DNA from: JANOSH01 sp031415695
Lineage (GTDB): Bacteria > Actinomycetota > Acidimicrobiia > Acidimicrobiales > Ilumatobacteraceae
Length of the DNA stretch: 64,000 nucleotides
Direction of reading: 5' to 3'
Assembly: GCA_031415695.1 (NCBI GenBank)
Contig: JANOSH010000032.1
Coordinates: forward strand, 1-64,000
The notes beneath the pieces are model-generated. The model had not been told where the DNA came from, ran no database searches, and saw only the letters and a program-made list of their open reading frames with translations. Every line of letters starts with the position of its first letter. Positions within the stretch are counted from its first letter, which is position 1. Positions 1 to 9,702 of the stretch are shown one piece after another. Both the position numbers and the translations under genes were made by a program.

Positions 1-1168
<1,168 letters not shown>

Positions 1169-1455
1169 AACCGTGTCCGACCCGAAGGCCGAAACGATCT
1201 ATGGAGAAAGCAACTTCGAGTTCATTGAGAACTCTACGTTGCGCTCATAACTTGTATTACTGAAATTGACAAGCGTTCTTCATGGAGACCATGAGAACGC
1301 CCGCACTGGCGTTCTTTGTCCTCTCTTCCGTTGTCAAGGAGCCTAAGCTCGACATCTGAGAACCGAAGTCACTCGAATGTCTGGCCGCTGCAGTGGAGCG
1401 TTACGCTCGTGCGGGGCGAGAGGAAACATTATCGGGACCGCGGCGAAGACGCAAG
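1169..1455 (-). promoter_or_regulatory. rRNA leader and candidate rrn promoter, tyrS-16S gap
   Basis: This 287-bp gap between the tyrS stop and the 16S 5' end holds no gene. On the minus strand a candidate promoter has -35 TTGTCA (1272-1267), a 17-bp spacer and -10 TATGAG (1249-1244). Around its predicted start lies a stem-loop (1210-1242: GCAAC/GTTGC outer stem and GAGTTC/GAACTC inner stem). Just upstream are two overlapping hairpins that cannot form together: 1273-1300 (12 bp, one bulge, 3-nt loop) and 1295-1314 (GAACGCC/GGCGTTC, 6-nt loop). The first is followed on the minus strand by TTGTCAATTT, so it could be a weak tyrS terminator. I saw no convincing boxA. Confidence 0.5.
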
Positions 1456-2727
1456 TCAATCCGCAAGAAAAGTTACAGCCCGGTAATTTGACTTTCCCTT
1501 ACGAAGCAAAAGATACCGCCCGACCAGCAGGTCGTCGATACCCAGAGGAGCCGATGAATCGATAGGCCTACCGTTGACGGTGACCCCGTTTTGCGCCAGC
1601 GTGCGCTTGGCGTCACCGTTCGATGAGGCCAACCCGCAGGCAACCAGAATCGCTACCGGATCGCCCAACATGTTGTGCGCAAGTTCGGTCAGACCGACCT
1701 CGCGGACTACTGCGTCCAATGCCTGCGGACTGACCTGACGGGGATCTCCTCCGAAGAGGACTACGGCAGCCTCGTCGGCAGCGTCAGCGGCCTGGAGGCC
1801 GTGTAGGAGCTCAGTGAGCTCGCGCGCCAAGGTCCGCTGCGCGGCGCGCTTGCCCGGATCGGCAGTATGGGCTGCGACGAGTTCACCTATCTCGTCCACC
1901 GACAACAAGCTGTACTTCAAGAGGTAGTTGCCGATATCGGCGTCGTCGGCTTGTATCCAGAACTGACGGAATTGGTACGCACTGGTTCTCTGCGGGCTCA
2001 GCCAGACCCCACCCCCACCGGTCGACTTTCCGAACTTGGTGCCGTCGGCCTTTGTGATGAGCGGCCAGGTGGCGGCATGTACCGCCGCACCATCACGACG
2101 GCGTGTCATGTCGACACCAGCGAGGATGTTTCCCCATTGGTCGCTGCCACCCATTTGCAACTCTACGCCGTGTGCCGCATGCAGATGCCGGTAGTCGTTG
2201 GCCTGGAGAAGCATGTAGCTGAACTCGGTGAAACTAATGCCGTTGTCGCTTTCGAGGCGAGCCTTGATCGACTCCTTCGCCATCATCTGGTTAACCGTGA
2301 TGTGCTTACCGACATCGCGAAGGAAGTCAAGAACCCCCATTGGTTCCGTCCAGTCGGCGTTGTTTACCAACACCGCCTGGGTCGGGCCCGGCGAGAAGTC
2401 CAAGATGTTCGACAGTTGCGCCTTGATGCATTCGACGTTGTGCGCGAGCGTGTCGCGGTCGAGCAGGTTGCGTTCCTCGCTGCGTCCGCCCGGATCACCC
2501 ACCATTCCGGTCGCCCCGCCAGCCAATGGGTACGGCTGGTGACCAGCAAGTTGAAACCGTCGCATCGTCATCTGGCCGACCAGGTTGCCGATGTGTAATG
2601 AATCGGCCGTGGGATCAAAGCCCACGTACATCTTGATCGGCCCGTCGTCCAACCGTGAGCGCAGCGCGTCGCGGTCGGTGGAATCGTGGATTAGTCCACG
2701 GGCCTCAAGGTCAGCAAGTAGGTCCAT
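1456..2727 (-). CDS. tyrS: Tyrosyl-tRNA synthetase
   Basis: This 423-residue class I aminoacyl-tRNA synthetase charges tRNA-Tyr in the cytoplasm. The Rossmann catalytic domain carries the HIGH-type motif as HIGN (residues 45-48) and the KMSKS loop as KFGKS (231-235). A C-terminal S4 RNA-binding domain occupies roughly residues 355-420, with the signature around DAKRTLAQNGVTVNGRPI. The length matches the bacterial TyrRS family. It starts 45 bp from the divergent DUF2332 gene and is followed in the same direction by the 16S rRNA gene, with only the rRNA leader between. The neighbouring glycosylase-tyrS association is also known in mycobacteria. Confidence 0.97.
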   Translation of the reverse strand: MDLLADLEARGLIHDSTDRDALRSRLDDGPIKMYVGFDPTADSLHIGNLVGQMTMRRFQLAGHQPYPLAGGATGMVGDPGGRSEERNLLDRDTLAHNVECIKAQLSNILDFSPGPTQAVLVNNADWTEPMGVLDFLRDVGKHITVNQMMAKESIKARLESDNGISFTEFSYMLLQANDYRHLHAAHGVELQMGGSDQWGNILAGVDMTRRRDGAAVHAATWPLITKADGTKFGKSTGGGGVWLSPQRTSAYQFRQFWIQADDADIGNYLLKYSLLSVDEIGELVAAHTADPGKRAAQRTLARELTELLHGLQAADAADEAAVVLFGGDPRQVSPQALDAVVREVGLTELAHNMLGDPVAILVACGLASSNGDAKRTLAQNGVTVNGRPIDSSAPLGIDDLLVGRYLLLRKGKSNYRAVTFLAD

Positions 2728-2772
2728 AACAAAGAGAATGCTCGCGCATCGTGAGCCGTATCATCGGCGATT

Positions 2773-3828
2773 ATGAGCGAACGTGGTGACGAGATAGCCG
2801 GATGGTTCGAGCGGCAGGCACAGAGCTGCCAGGAATTGGGCTCATCACTTTGGGCGGGGGTGCTACCCGCGATGGCTCAGAACGTACGCAGCCACGGGGT
2901 CATTTGGGAGATCTTGGAGACCCGGCCAGCGAATCGCTTCGGCGACGCCGCGCCACTTCGGCTGCTAGGCCAAGCCCATCGGATGGCGCTGGCCGGGGAG
3001 GCACCGGAACTGGCTGCCGTACTTCCGAGCTGCGGCGGCCAATCATCACTCGGCCACCCACCCCAACTGATTCTCGACCTGATGGCCGAACAACCCGACC
3101 AGTTCGCCGCAGCCCTCACCAAGCCACCCCAGACCAATGAAGTAGCGAGGGCAGCTGGTCTCATAGCGGGTTTACTCGCTGTCAGCCAGCGGTATCGACA
3201 AGCGTTGCGGCTTTGCGAGGTGGGCTGTAGCGGTGGTCTCAATCTGCGAATGGATCATTTTCGATATCAATCAAACGGCCATGCCATGGGGCCTACGGCC
3301 AGTCCCGTTCAACTCATCGACCTCTGGGATCTCGACCCAGGCTTTCAGCCCGGCGCCATCGCCATTGTCGATCGGGCTGGATGCGACCCCGATCCGGTCG
3401 ACGTACTCACTAGCGACGGCGCCCGATGGCTTGAATCTTTCGTGTGGCCCGATCAGGCCGCTCGTCGCCAGCGTCTGCGAGGTGCCATAGAGCTAGCCGC
3501 TCGGGTGCCGGCCGCCATCGAACAATCGCACGACACGGCGGGATGGTTACGCCAACAACTCGACCAGCCAACACCGGGGGTTACCACCGTCGTGTACCAC
3601 TCGATCGTGTGGCAATACATCGAAAAGGACCAACGCGCCGCCATCACTGCCGAGATTGTCGTTGCCGGCACGCAGGCCACGCATGACACACCGCTCGTTT
3701 GGATGATGTTCGAGCCCGATCCTACCGATCGGAGCCAAGTGGCTGTCACACTGCGGATGTGGCCGGGCAATGTGAGTCTGCGCCTAGCATCCGCCGACTT
3801 CCACGGCCGCTGGGTGAAGCTGGGCTAG
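2773..3828 (+). CDS. DUF2332 family protein
   Basis: A 351-residue soluble protein matching the actinobacterial DUF2332 family by overall pattern: an N-terminal helical part starting with FERQA, a central LCEVGCSGGLNL stretch (about residues 150-161) that resembles a glycine-rich nucleotide or SAM-binding loop, and a C-terminal VYHSIVWQY segment (about 275-283). The biochemical role of the family is not established; a methyltransferase-like fold is my inference from the glycine-rich loop only. It is divergent from tyrS and convergent with the DNA glycosylase gene. The ATG at 2773 directly follows the short intergenic gap. No signal peptide or membrane segment is apparent. Confidence 0.85.
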   Translation: MSERGDEIAGWFERQAQSCQELGSSLWAGVLPAMAQNVRSHGVIWEILETRPANRFGDAAPLRLLGQAHRMALAGEAPELAAVLPSCGGQSSLGHPPQLILDLMAEQPDQFAAALTKPPQTNEVARAAGLIAGLLAVSQRYRQALRLCEVGCSGGLNLRMDHFRYQSNGHAMGPTASPVQLIDLWDLDPGFQPGAIAIVDRAGCDPDPVDVLTSDGARWLESFVWPDQAARRQRLRGAIELAARVPAAIEQSHDTAGWLRQQLDQPTPGVTTVVYHSIVWQYIEKDQRAAITAEIVVAGTQATHDTPLVWMMFEPDPTDRSQVAVTLRMWPGNVSLRLASADFHGRWVKLG

Positions 3829-3881
3829 CTCGCGTCTCCGCCGGCCGTTTGCGCAACAGTTGCAGATTTGGCTGCTCAGCT

Positions 3882-4445
3882 TCAGCGGCTTGTATGAGCC
3901 CGCCAGCGCCATGGCAGGTCGACGGCCTTGGAGATACCGACCCTGGGGCCGACATACGGCGACAGTTCAGGTTCGCAGCCGTCGTCACCTACCCAGATGT
4001 CGGAATAGCCACACATATCGTGCCCGTTGTGCCCGAGATCCAATCCGAATGCCGCACACAGCTTTCCCGGCCCGTTGGCCAGGTCGGCCGTCCGACGCGC
4101 TGCGGGTCGGCGCTCCGTCATTGCAGCCACCCCCACGAGTGGCGTTATGCCACGCAACAACACCGCTTCGGCTCCGCTTTCGCTGCCCGTCACGACGTTG
4201 GCGCAGTGATGCATGCCATAGGTGAAATACACGTACAGGTGCCCGGCTGGGCCGAACATCACTGCATTGCGCGGCGTCCGCCCCCGAAACGCGTGCGACG
4301 CCGCATCGTCGGCACCGCCATACGCCTCAACCTCGGTGATCCGTCCGCGACAGTCGCCAACGACCAAGACTTTGTTCAACAGGTCAGGCGCAACTACCGA
4401 CGATGGCCGGGCATAGAACGATCGAGGCAGACGAGACGTCTTCAA
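3882..4445 (-). CDS. DNA-3-methyladenine glycosylase (AAG/Mpg family)
   Basis: This 187-residue protein is a base-excision repair glycosylase of the AAG/Mpg family that removes alkylated purines. Visible family signatures are the start FYARPSSVVAPDLLNK, the ITEVEAYGGADDAASHAF block containing the catalytic-site Glu, the GHLYVYFTYGMHHCANVV segment with the intercalating Tyr region, and NGPGKLCAAFGL near the DNA-binding end. There is no ATG close to the conserved start; TTG at 4443-4445 is the best in-frame choice and leaves 17 nt after the argG stop. A longer open frame continues upstream inside argG, but the extension has no family similarity. It probably rides on the arginine transcript. Confidence 0.9.
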   Translation of the reverse strand: MKTSRLPRSFYARPSSVVAPDLLNKVLVVGDCRGRITEVEAYGGADDAASHAFRGRTPRNAVMFGPAGHLYVYFTYGMHHCANVVTGSESGAEAVLLRGITPLVGVAAMTERRPAARRTADLANGPGKLCAAFGLDLGHNGHDMCGYSDIWVGDDGCEPELSPYVGPRVGISKAVDLPWRWRAHTSR

Positions 4446-4462
4446 CGGCCGACCCGCTGCAA

Positions 4463-5797
4463 CTATTCGTCTCCCCCGGAGCCGAGTTCGAACAACCCGG
4501 GTTCGCCCGGCCCAATGGTTCCAGCCGACCGGTACACCCTGAGCTTGTCGCGGCTGTCCTGGATATCGAGATTCCGCATGGTGAGCTGTCCAATGCGGTC
4601 GAGCGGCCCAAACGCGCCCTCGGTCTTCTCCATGGACAACCGTTCCGGTTGGTACGTGAGATGGGGTCCGGTGGTGTTGGTGATGGTGTAGTCGTCGCCC
4701 CGACGCAGCCGCACCGTAACCTCGCCCGTGACCGCCGCACCGACCCACCGTTGCAAGGGTTCTCGCAACATCACGGCCTGGGGATCGAACCAACGACCCT
4801 CGTACAGAAGTCGACCAAGCCGACGACCCATGGTGCGATAGTTGTCGATGGTGCCCTCGTTGTGGATGGCCGACACCAACCGTTCGTAGGCGATGAACAG
4901 CAGCGCCAAACCCGGCGATTCGTAGATGCCTCGACTCTTGGCTTCGATGATGCGGTTCTCGATTTGATCACTGGTGCCTAGGCCATGGCGGCCGCCAATT
5001 GCATTGGCCTCGGTAACGAGGTCGACTCGAGACAAGAAGTCGTGCCCGTTGAGCGCTACCGGCCATCCGGCTTCGAAGCGGATCGTGACCAATTCAGCCG
5101 AGATACGGACAGCGTCGTCCCAGTGACGTACGCCCATAATTGGCTGCACGATGTCCATGCCCGTATCCAGGTTCTCCAACGATTTCGCTTCGTGCGTCGC
5201 GCCCCAGATATTGGCGTCGGTCGAGTACGCCTTTTCCGTTGACGCCCGGTATGGCAGGTTTCGAGCAAGCAGGTACTCGCTCATCTCGGTGCGGCCACCA
5301 AGCTCGGTGACGAACAGATCGTCGAGCCACGGCTTATAGATACGCAACGCCGGGTTCACCATGAGCCCGTAGCGGTAGAACCGTTCGATGTCATTGCCCT
5401 TGTATGTGGAACCGTCGCCCCACACATCGACGCCGTCGACCCGCATGGCCTGTACCAACATAGTGCCGGTAACAGCACGACCAAGCGGCGTGGTATTGAA
5501 GTATGTCTTACCAGCGGTGGAGATATGGAACGCGCCGCACTGTAGAGCGACGAGCCCTTCATCGACGAGCATCTCACGGCAGTCGACGAGTCGTCCCGCT
5601 TCGGCGCCGTACTCGACGGCACGTTGTGGGATGCCATCGATATCGTCCTCGTCGGGCTGACCGAGATGGGCGGTATACGCGTACGGGATAGCGCCCTTTT
5701 CCCGCATCCACGCCACTGCAACCGACGTGTCGAGACCACCCGAAAACGCAATGCCAACTTTTTCGCCAACAGGAAGAGACTGAAGAACCTTGCTCAC
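4463..5797 (-). CDS. argG: Argininosuccinate synthase, long (E. coli-type) form
   Basis: ArgG condenses citrulline and aspartate with ATP to argininosuccinate, the penultimate step of arginine synthesis. The 444-residue protein has the pyrophosphatase loop IAFSGGLDTS (16-25) and conserved blocks such as AYTAHLGQPDEDD, GDGSTYKGNDIERFYRYG and STDANIWGATHEAK. In length and sequence it is the E. coli/gamma-proteobacterial subtype (about 447 residues), not the roughly 400-residue type that I would expect in most actinobacteria. It starts with GTG, overlapping the argH stop by 4 nt (GTGA). The order argH-argG is the reverse of the common argG-argH. Confidence 0.97.
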   Translation of the reverse strand: MSKVLQSLPVGEKVGIAFSGGLDTSVAVAWMREKGAIPYAYTAHLGQPDEDDIDGIPQRAVEYGAEAGRLVDCREMLVDEGLVALQCGAFHISTAGKTYFNTTPLGRAVTGTMLVQAMRVDGVDVWGDGSTYKGNDIERFYRYGLMVNPALRIYKPWLDDLFVTELGGRTEMSEYLLARNLPYRASTEKAYSTDANIWGATHEAKSLENLDTGMDIVQPIMGVRHWDDAVRISAELVTIRFEAGWPVALNGHDFLSRVDLVTEANAIGGRHGLGTSDQIENRIIEAKSRGIYESPGLALLFIAYERLVSAIHNEGTIDNYRTMGRRLGRLLYEGRWFDPQAVMLREPLQRWVGAAVTGEVTVRLRRGDDYTITNTTGPHLTYQPERLSMEKTEGAFGPLDRIGQLTMRNLDIQDSRDKLRVYRSAGTIGPGEPGLFELGSGGDE

Positions 5798-7209
5798 GAA
5801 GGTGCCACCGTATCGGTTGTTCCGAACACTCGCATCCGGTCGAGCGAAAGCTGCTCGGCAAACGCCGCCATCTGCACCGCAACCGGGTCAGGCCCCGCAC
5901 CACCGCGGGTTGTACGCCGGGTAACGCCGACACCAGGCACCAGTAGCGCTGCGGCCTCGGGACCGAGGTCGGGGTGGGCCATCACCAATTCGACCAGCGG
6001 CGTCTCCTCCGGGGGCAAGGAGTGTCGCACGACGGCACCGACAATGGCGTGAGCCTGACGAAATGGCGTACCGCGGGCCACCAGCCATTCGGCCAGATCG
6101 GTCGCTCCCATGGCCGGATCATCCGCCGCAGCCTGCATCCGGTCGGGCCGAAACGTGGCCGTGGCAATCATCCCCGAAATTGCTGATAACGCCAACGACA
6201 CCTGATCGACAGCATCGAACAACGGCTCCTTATCCTCCTGCAAGTCCCGATTGTACGCCAGGGGCAAGCCCTTCAACACAACGAGCAGACCAGTAAGATT
6301 TCCAATGACCCGGCCAGCCTTGCCACGGGCCAGTTCCGCGATGTCGGCGTTCTTCTTCTGCGGGAGCATCGACGAACCCGTGGCATAGCCATCGTCGAGA
6401 CGGGCGAAGCCAAACTCCTCGCTGGTCCACAACACCCACTCCTCGCCGATACGAGACAGGTGGATCGCAACGAGGGACAAATCAAAAAGCGCCTCCGCCA
6501 CGAAATCGCGATCGGATACAGCATCAAGGCTGTTTTCGAAGATCCGGGCAAAGCCGAGCAACTCAGCGGTGCGTTCCGGCGCAAGCGGCAACGACGAACC
6601 TGCTAGCGCACCGGCACCGAGTGGCGACACATCGAGCCGATCAATAGTGGCAAGCAACCGATCGACATCACGGGCGAACGCCCAGGCGTGGGCCAGAAGG
6701 TGATGGCTGAGCAGCACGGGCTGTGCCCGTTGCACATGCGTATAGCCGGGCAGGTACACACCGCCCGCCGTCGCGGCGCGTTCGGCCAACACCTCTTGCA
6801 GCCCAACTATCCGGGCCGCTACGCCACGAAGTTCGCGTTTGCACCACAGCCGTAGATCCGTCGCACATTGGTCATTGCGGCTGCGCCCGGTGTGCAACTT
6901 TGCGCCGGCATCGCCCGACAGCTCGGTGACTCGACGCTCGATTGCGGTGTGGATGTCCTCATCGCTCGCAACAAAACCAAATGCACCGGCTTCCATTTCC
7001 ATCCACACGATGTCGAGTGCCGACAACACCGCCGAGGTTTCGTCGGCCGTGAGCAGGCCGACCTCGCAAAGCACCCGAACGTGAGCCCGGCTGCCGGTTA
7101 TGTCGTCACGCCACAAGCGTTGATCGAATGGCAGGCTGACCGTGTACGCCAACAGTTCGTCGGAGGGACCCGATGCGAACCGGCCATGCCACAACGTTTG
7201 GCCGCTCAT
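5794..7209 (-). CDS. argH: Argininosuccinate lyase
   Basis: ArgH splits argininosuccinate into arginine and fumarate, completing the pathway. The 471-residue protein belongs to the fumarase/aspartase superfamily: the start LWHGRFASGPSDELLAYT is typical, the TGRSRNDQ block lies near residue 107, the THVQRAQPV block near 157, and the superfamily signature SSMLPQKKN near residue 280. It overlaps both neighbours by 4 nt (ATGA with argR upstream, GTGA with argG downstream), which indicates translational coupling in one operon. No missing motifs were noticed. Confidence 0.97.
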   Translation of the reverse strand: MSGQTLWHGRFASGPSDELLAYTVSLPFDQRLWRDDITGSRAHVRVLCEVGLLTADETSAVLSALDIVWMEMEAGAFGFVASDEDIHTAIERRVTELSGDAGAKLHTGRSRNDQCATDLRLWCKRELRGVAARIVGLQEVLAERAATAGGVYLPGYTHVQRAQPVLLSHHLLAHAWAFARDVDRLLATIDRLDVSPLGAGALAGSSLPLAPERTAELLGFARIFENSLDAVSDRDFVAEALFDLSLVAIHLSRIGEEWVLWTSEEFGFARLDDGYATGSSMLPQKKNADIAELARGKAGRVIGNLTGLLVVLKGLPLAYNRDLQEDKEPLFDAVDQVSLALSAISGMIATATFRPDRMQAAADDPAMGATDLAEWLVARGTPFRQAHAIVGAVVRHSLPPEETPLVELVMAHPDLGPEAAALLVPGVGVTRRTTRGGAGPDPVAVQMAAFAEQLSLDRMRVFGTTDTVAPS

Positions 7210-7673
7210 GACAACCCCGCTAGCTCTCGGAGATGATCAGCAAGCTTGCGCCCGCCAACACGTTCGCTGGCAACGCACAACAGCGTGTCGTCGCCCGCCA
7301 CCGTGCCGAGCAACCCGCTCACGCTGCTGCGGTCTAGGGCGGAAGCAACGACGTGGGCGCAGCCCGGCGGAGTGCGCAGAATGACGAGATTGGCGCTGTG
7401 ACTCACATCAGCCACCCATTCCCCCATCACTCGTCGCAAATGATCGACGGGAGCTTTTCGTTCCGGTTCAAACTCGGGAATGGCGTACGCCGTTTCGCCA
7501 CTGGCTGTTCGCACCTTTATCGCACCGAGTTCGTCGAGGTCGCGAGACACGGTGGCCTGCGTTGCCGACATGCCAAGCTCGACGAGCAGGTCAACAAGTT
7601 GTGGCTGGCTGGTAATCGTGTGGTGAGCAATGAGGCGCGATATCTCGAGGCGTCGACTCTGCTTGGTGGTCAT
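7206..7673 (-). CDS. argR: Arginine repressor
   Basis: ArgR is the arginine-responsive hexameric repressor/activator. The 155-residue protein has an N-terminal winged-helix DNA-binding domain (about 1-70, with the recognition segment ATQATVSRDLDELG) and a C-terminal oligomerisation and arginine-binding domain with the conserved GCAHVVASALDR and GDDTLLCVA stretches. It lies inside the biosynthetic operon it is expected to control, with ATGA overlaps on both sides. Likely targets in this window are the palindrome arrays before argC (11652-11685) and carA (41600-41633). Confidence 0.96.
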   Translation of the reverse strand: MTTKQSRRLEISRLIAHHTITSQPQLVDLLVELGMSATQATVSRDLDELGAIKVRTASGETAYAIPEFEPERKAPVDHLRRVMGEWVADVSHSANLVILRTPPGCAHVVASALDRSSVSGLLGTVAGDDTLLCVASERVGGRKLADHLRELAGLS

Positions 7674-8530
7674 GGCCGAACGCCGAAAAGGAACGCCAGC
7701 AGCGCACGCGCCGTGTGCATCCGGTTATGTGCCTCTGCGAAGATCCGGCTGTTCGGGCCATCGAGTGCATCGTTGGCGGCTTCCTCGCCACGATGTGCCG
7801 GCAGGCAGTGCAGAAAGATCGCCCCGGGTTCGGCCCGTTCCAACAGCGCCCCGTTCACCTGGTACGGCCGGAACACCGGGCGACGCTCGTCGGCTTCGGC
7901 CTCTCGACCCATCGAGTACCACGCATCAGTCACGACGCAATCGGCACCTTCCACCGCATCTTCCGGTCGGGTGACCACAGCCACCTGGTCAGTGGGCAAC
8001 GGGCCAAAGCCCGGGGGGCAACACGTGATCAACTCGGCGTCGAGCATCGCGGCACCGAGTGCGAGCGACCGAGACACGTTGTTGAACTCGCCGAGCCAAG
8101 CAATGCGCCGGCCGCGCAGACTGCCGAATTCTTGTCGGAGCGTCAAGAGGTCGGCCAGGCACTGGAGCGGATGCTCGTCGTCGGACAACATATTGACCAC
8201 AGGAATCTGAGAAACCGCAGCCATTCGCTCGACCTTCTCGTGGGCGAATACACGGGCCCCGAGAACGGCGTGATACCCGTTGAGCACCCGCGTAAGGTCC
8301 TCGATCGTCTCTCGTTTGTCGAGCTCTGTGGTGTCGCTAATGGGATGTCCGCCAAGTTGTACCACGGCCATTTCCATCGAGTGTCGCGTACGGCTCGACG
8401 GCTTCTCGAACAGCAACGCCGCGCCCTGGCCATCGAGCACTCGACGCACGCTGGCCAACTCCGCCAAATCGAGCACGGCCGTAAGTTCATCAGGATCAAG
8501 ATCGTTGATGCGCAGAAAATGTCGGGTCAT
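7670..8530 (-). CDS. argF: Ornithine carbamoyltransferase
   Basis: ArgF transfers the carbamoyl group of carbamoyl phosphate to ornithine, giving citrulline. The 286-residue protein has the carbamoyl-phosphate motif SSRTR (45-49), the DEHPLQCLADLLT block that corresponds to the family HPxQ element, the SMG motif in WYSMGREAE, and the ornithine-side HCLPAHRGEE near residue 255. It is slightly shorter than the usual 300-330 residues, mainly because the ends are trimmed. It overlaps argD and argR by 4 nt each. The product of the carAB genes at 37-41 kb is its substrate. Confidence 0.96.
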   Translation of the reverse strand: MTRHFLRINDLDPDELTAVLDLAELASVRRVLDGQGAALLFEKPSSRTRHSMEMAVVQLGGHPISDTTELDKRETIEDLTRVLNGYHAVLGARVFAHEKVERMAAVSQIPVVNMLSDDEHPLQCLADLLTLRQEFGSLRGRRIAWLGEFNNVSRSLALGAAMLDAELITCCPPGFGPLPTDQVAVVTRPEDAVEGADCVVTDAWYSMGREAEADERRPVFRPYQVNGALLERAEPGAIFLHCLPAHRGEEAANDALDGPNSRIFAEAHNRMHTARALLAFLFGVRP

Positions 8531-9702
8531 GCGCTGAGGGCCGCCTCGATCATTCCAACCGCCTCGTCGATCTCGGCATCGGACACATTGAGCGGAGGCG
8601 CCAGTCGCAGCGCGGTACCGGTAACAGCATTGACGACGAGGCCTGCGTCGAGGAGCGCAGCAGCGACGACTTTGGCATCGAATCCGTCGAGTTCGACCGC
8701 GATTAGCAATCCGAGACCGCGCACATCGCTTACCCCCGGCAAGGCCCGTAGCTTCGTGCTGAGACGTTCGGCATTTCGTGCCGCCAACCTAGGCGCGTCG
8801 ATTCGTTCCATCTCGGCCAGCACAGCCATCGCAGCCGCCGTCGCCAAGGGTGTGCCGCCATAGGTAGTGGCATGATCGCCAGGCTGAAACGCTGCCGCCG
8901 CCTCGCGCGTAGCCCAGCACGCACCGATCGGGAAGCCGTTACCGAGCGCCTTGGCCATGGACACAACATCGGGGCGAACACCGAAATGCTGGTAGCCGAA
9001 CCATTCACCAGTGCGGGCAAACCCGGTCTGCACTTCGTCGACCAGCATCAACAGGTTTCGCTCGTCGCACAACGCACGAATGCCGCGGAAGTAGTCAGCC
9101 GACGCCGGGTTCACGCCGCCCTCACCCTGAACAGGTTCGATAAGCACCGCCGCGACGTCGGGGGCAATAGCCGATTCCAACGCGTCGAGGTCGTTCCAAG
9201 CAACATGACGAAAGCCATCAGGCAAAGGTTGGAACGCCTCGTGCTTGGCTGGTTGGCCGGTTGCATGCAACGTCGCAAGCGTGCGCCCGTGAAAGCTGCC
9301 ATATGCGCTCAGCACCACGTGGCGTCCGCGCCCACCCCATTTACGGGCCAGCTTGATGGCGCACTCATTGGCCTCAGCCCCCGAGTTCGCAAAAAATACT
9401 TGGCCACCACCGCCATGGAGGCGGTCGATGGTGCGCGCCACCTGCCACGCGTTTGGGTTGGCAAACAGGTTCGACACGTGCAGCAGTGTGCTCGCCTGCG
9501 CCGATATGGCAGCAGCGACAGCGGGATGGGAATGGCCGAGTGACGTGACGGCCAAACCCGACAAGAAGTCGAGATAGCGCTTGTCGGCTTCGTCCCACAG
9601 GTAGCTGCCCTCCCCCCGCACAAACATGATGGCTGGCGGGCCGTAGGTAGGCATCATGGGGCAATGGTCAAGGCCGTGCGTATCGAATGGGTGTGAGTTC
9701 AT
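8527..9702 (-). CDS. argD: Acetylornithine aminotransferase
   Basis: ArgD is a PLP-dependent class III aminotransferase that converts N-acetylglutamate semialdehyde to N-acetylornithine. The 391-residue protein shows NSGAEANECAIKLARK near residue 105, the LVDEVQTGFARTGEWFGYQ block near 220 with the PLP-pyridine Asp, and VVSMAKALGNGFPIGA near 245 containing the Schiff-base Lys. It overlaps argB and argF by ATGA. In actinobacteria the deacetylation step downstream of ArgD is usually done by ArgJ, which is not found in this cluster. Confidence 0.96.
   Translation of the reverse strand: MNSHPFDTHGLDHCPMMPTYGPPAIMFVRGEGSYLWDEADKRYLDFLSGLAVTSLGHSHPAVAAAISAQASTLLHVSNLFANPNAWQVARTIDRLHGGGGQVFFANSGAEANECAIKLARKWGGRGRHVVLSAYGSFHGRTLATLHATGQPAKHEAFQPLPDGFRHVAWNDLDALESAIAPDVAAVLIEPVQGEGGVNPASADYFRGIRALCDERNLLMLVDEVQTGFARTGEWFGYQHFGVRPDVVSMAKALGNGFPIGACWATREAAAAFQPGDHATTYGGTPLATAAAMAVLAEMERIDAPRLAARNAERLSTKLRALPGVSDVRGLGLLIAVELDGFDAKVVAAALLDAGLVVNAVTGTALRLAPPLNVSDAEIDEAVGMIEAALSA

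Noticed and set aside
1332..1337. TTGACA on the minus strand as an rrn -35 element
   Set aside because: No acceptable -10 sequence lies 16-19 bases downstream (AACGCC/GAACGC there); the TTGTCA/TATGAG pair at 1272-1244 fits better.
3699..4691. Long plus-strand open frame (330 codons) across the glycosylase and argG genes
   Set aside because: It is antisense to two genes with clear homology, its translation has no recognisable domain, and its composition is that of a shadow frame in GC-rich DNA.
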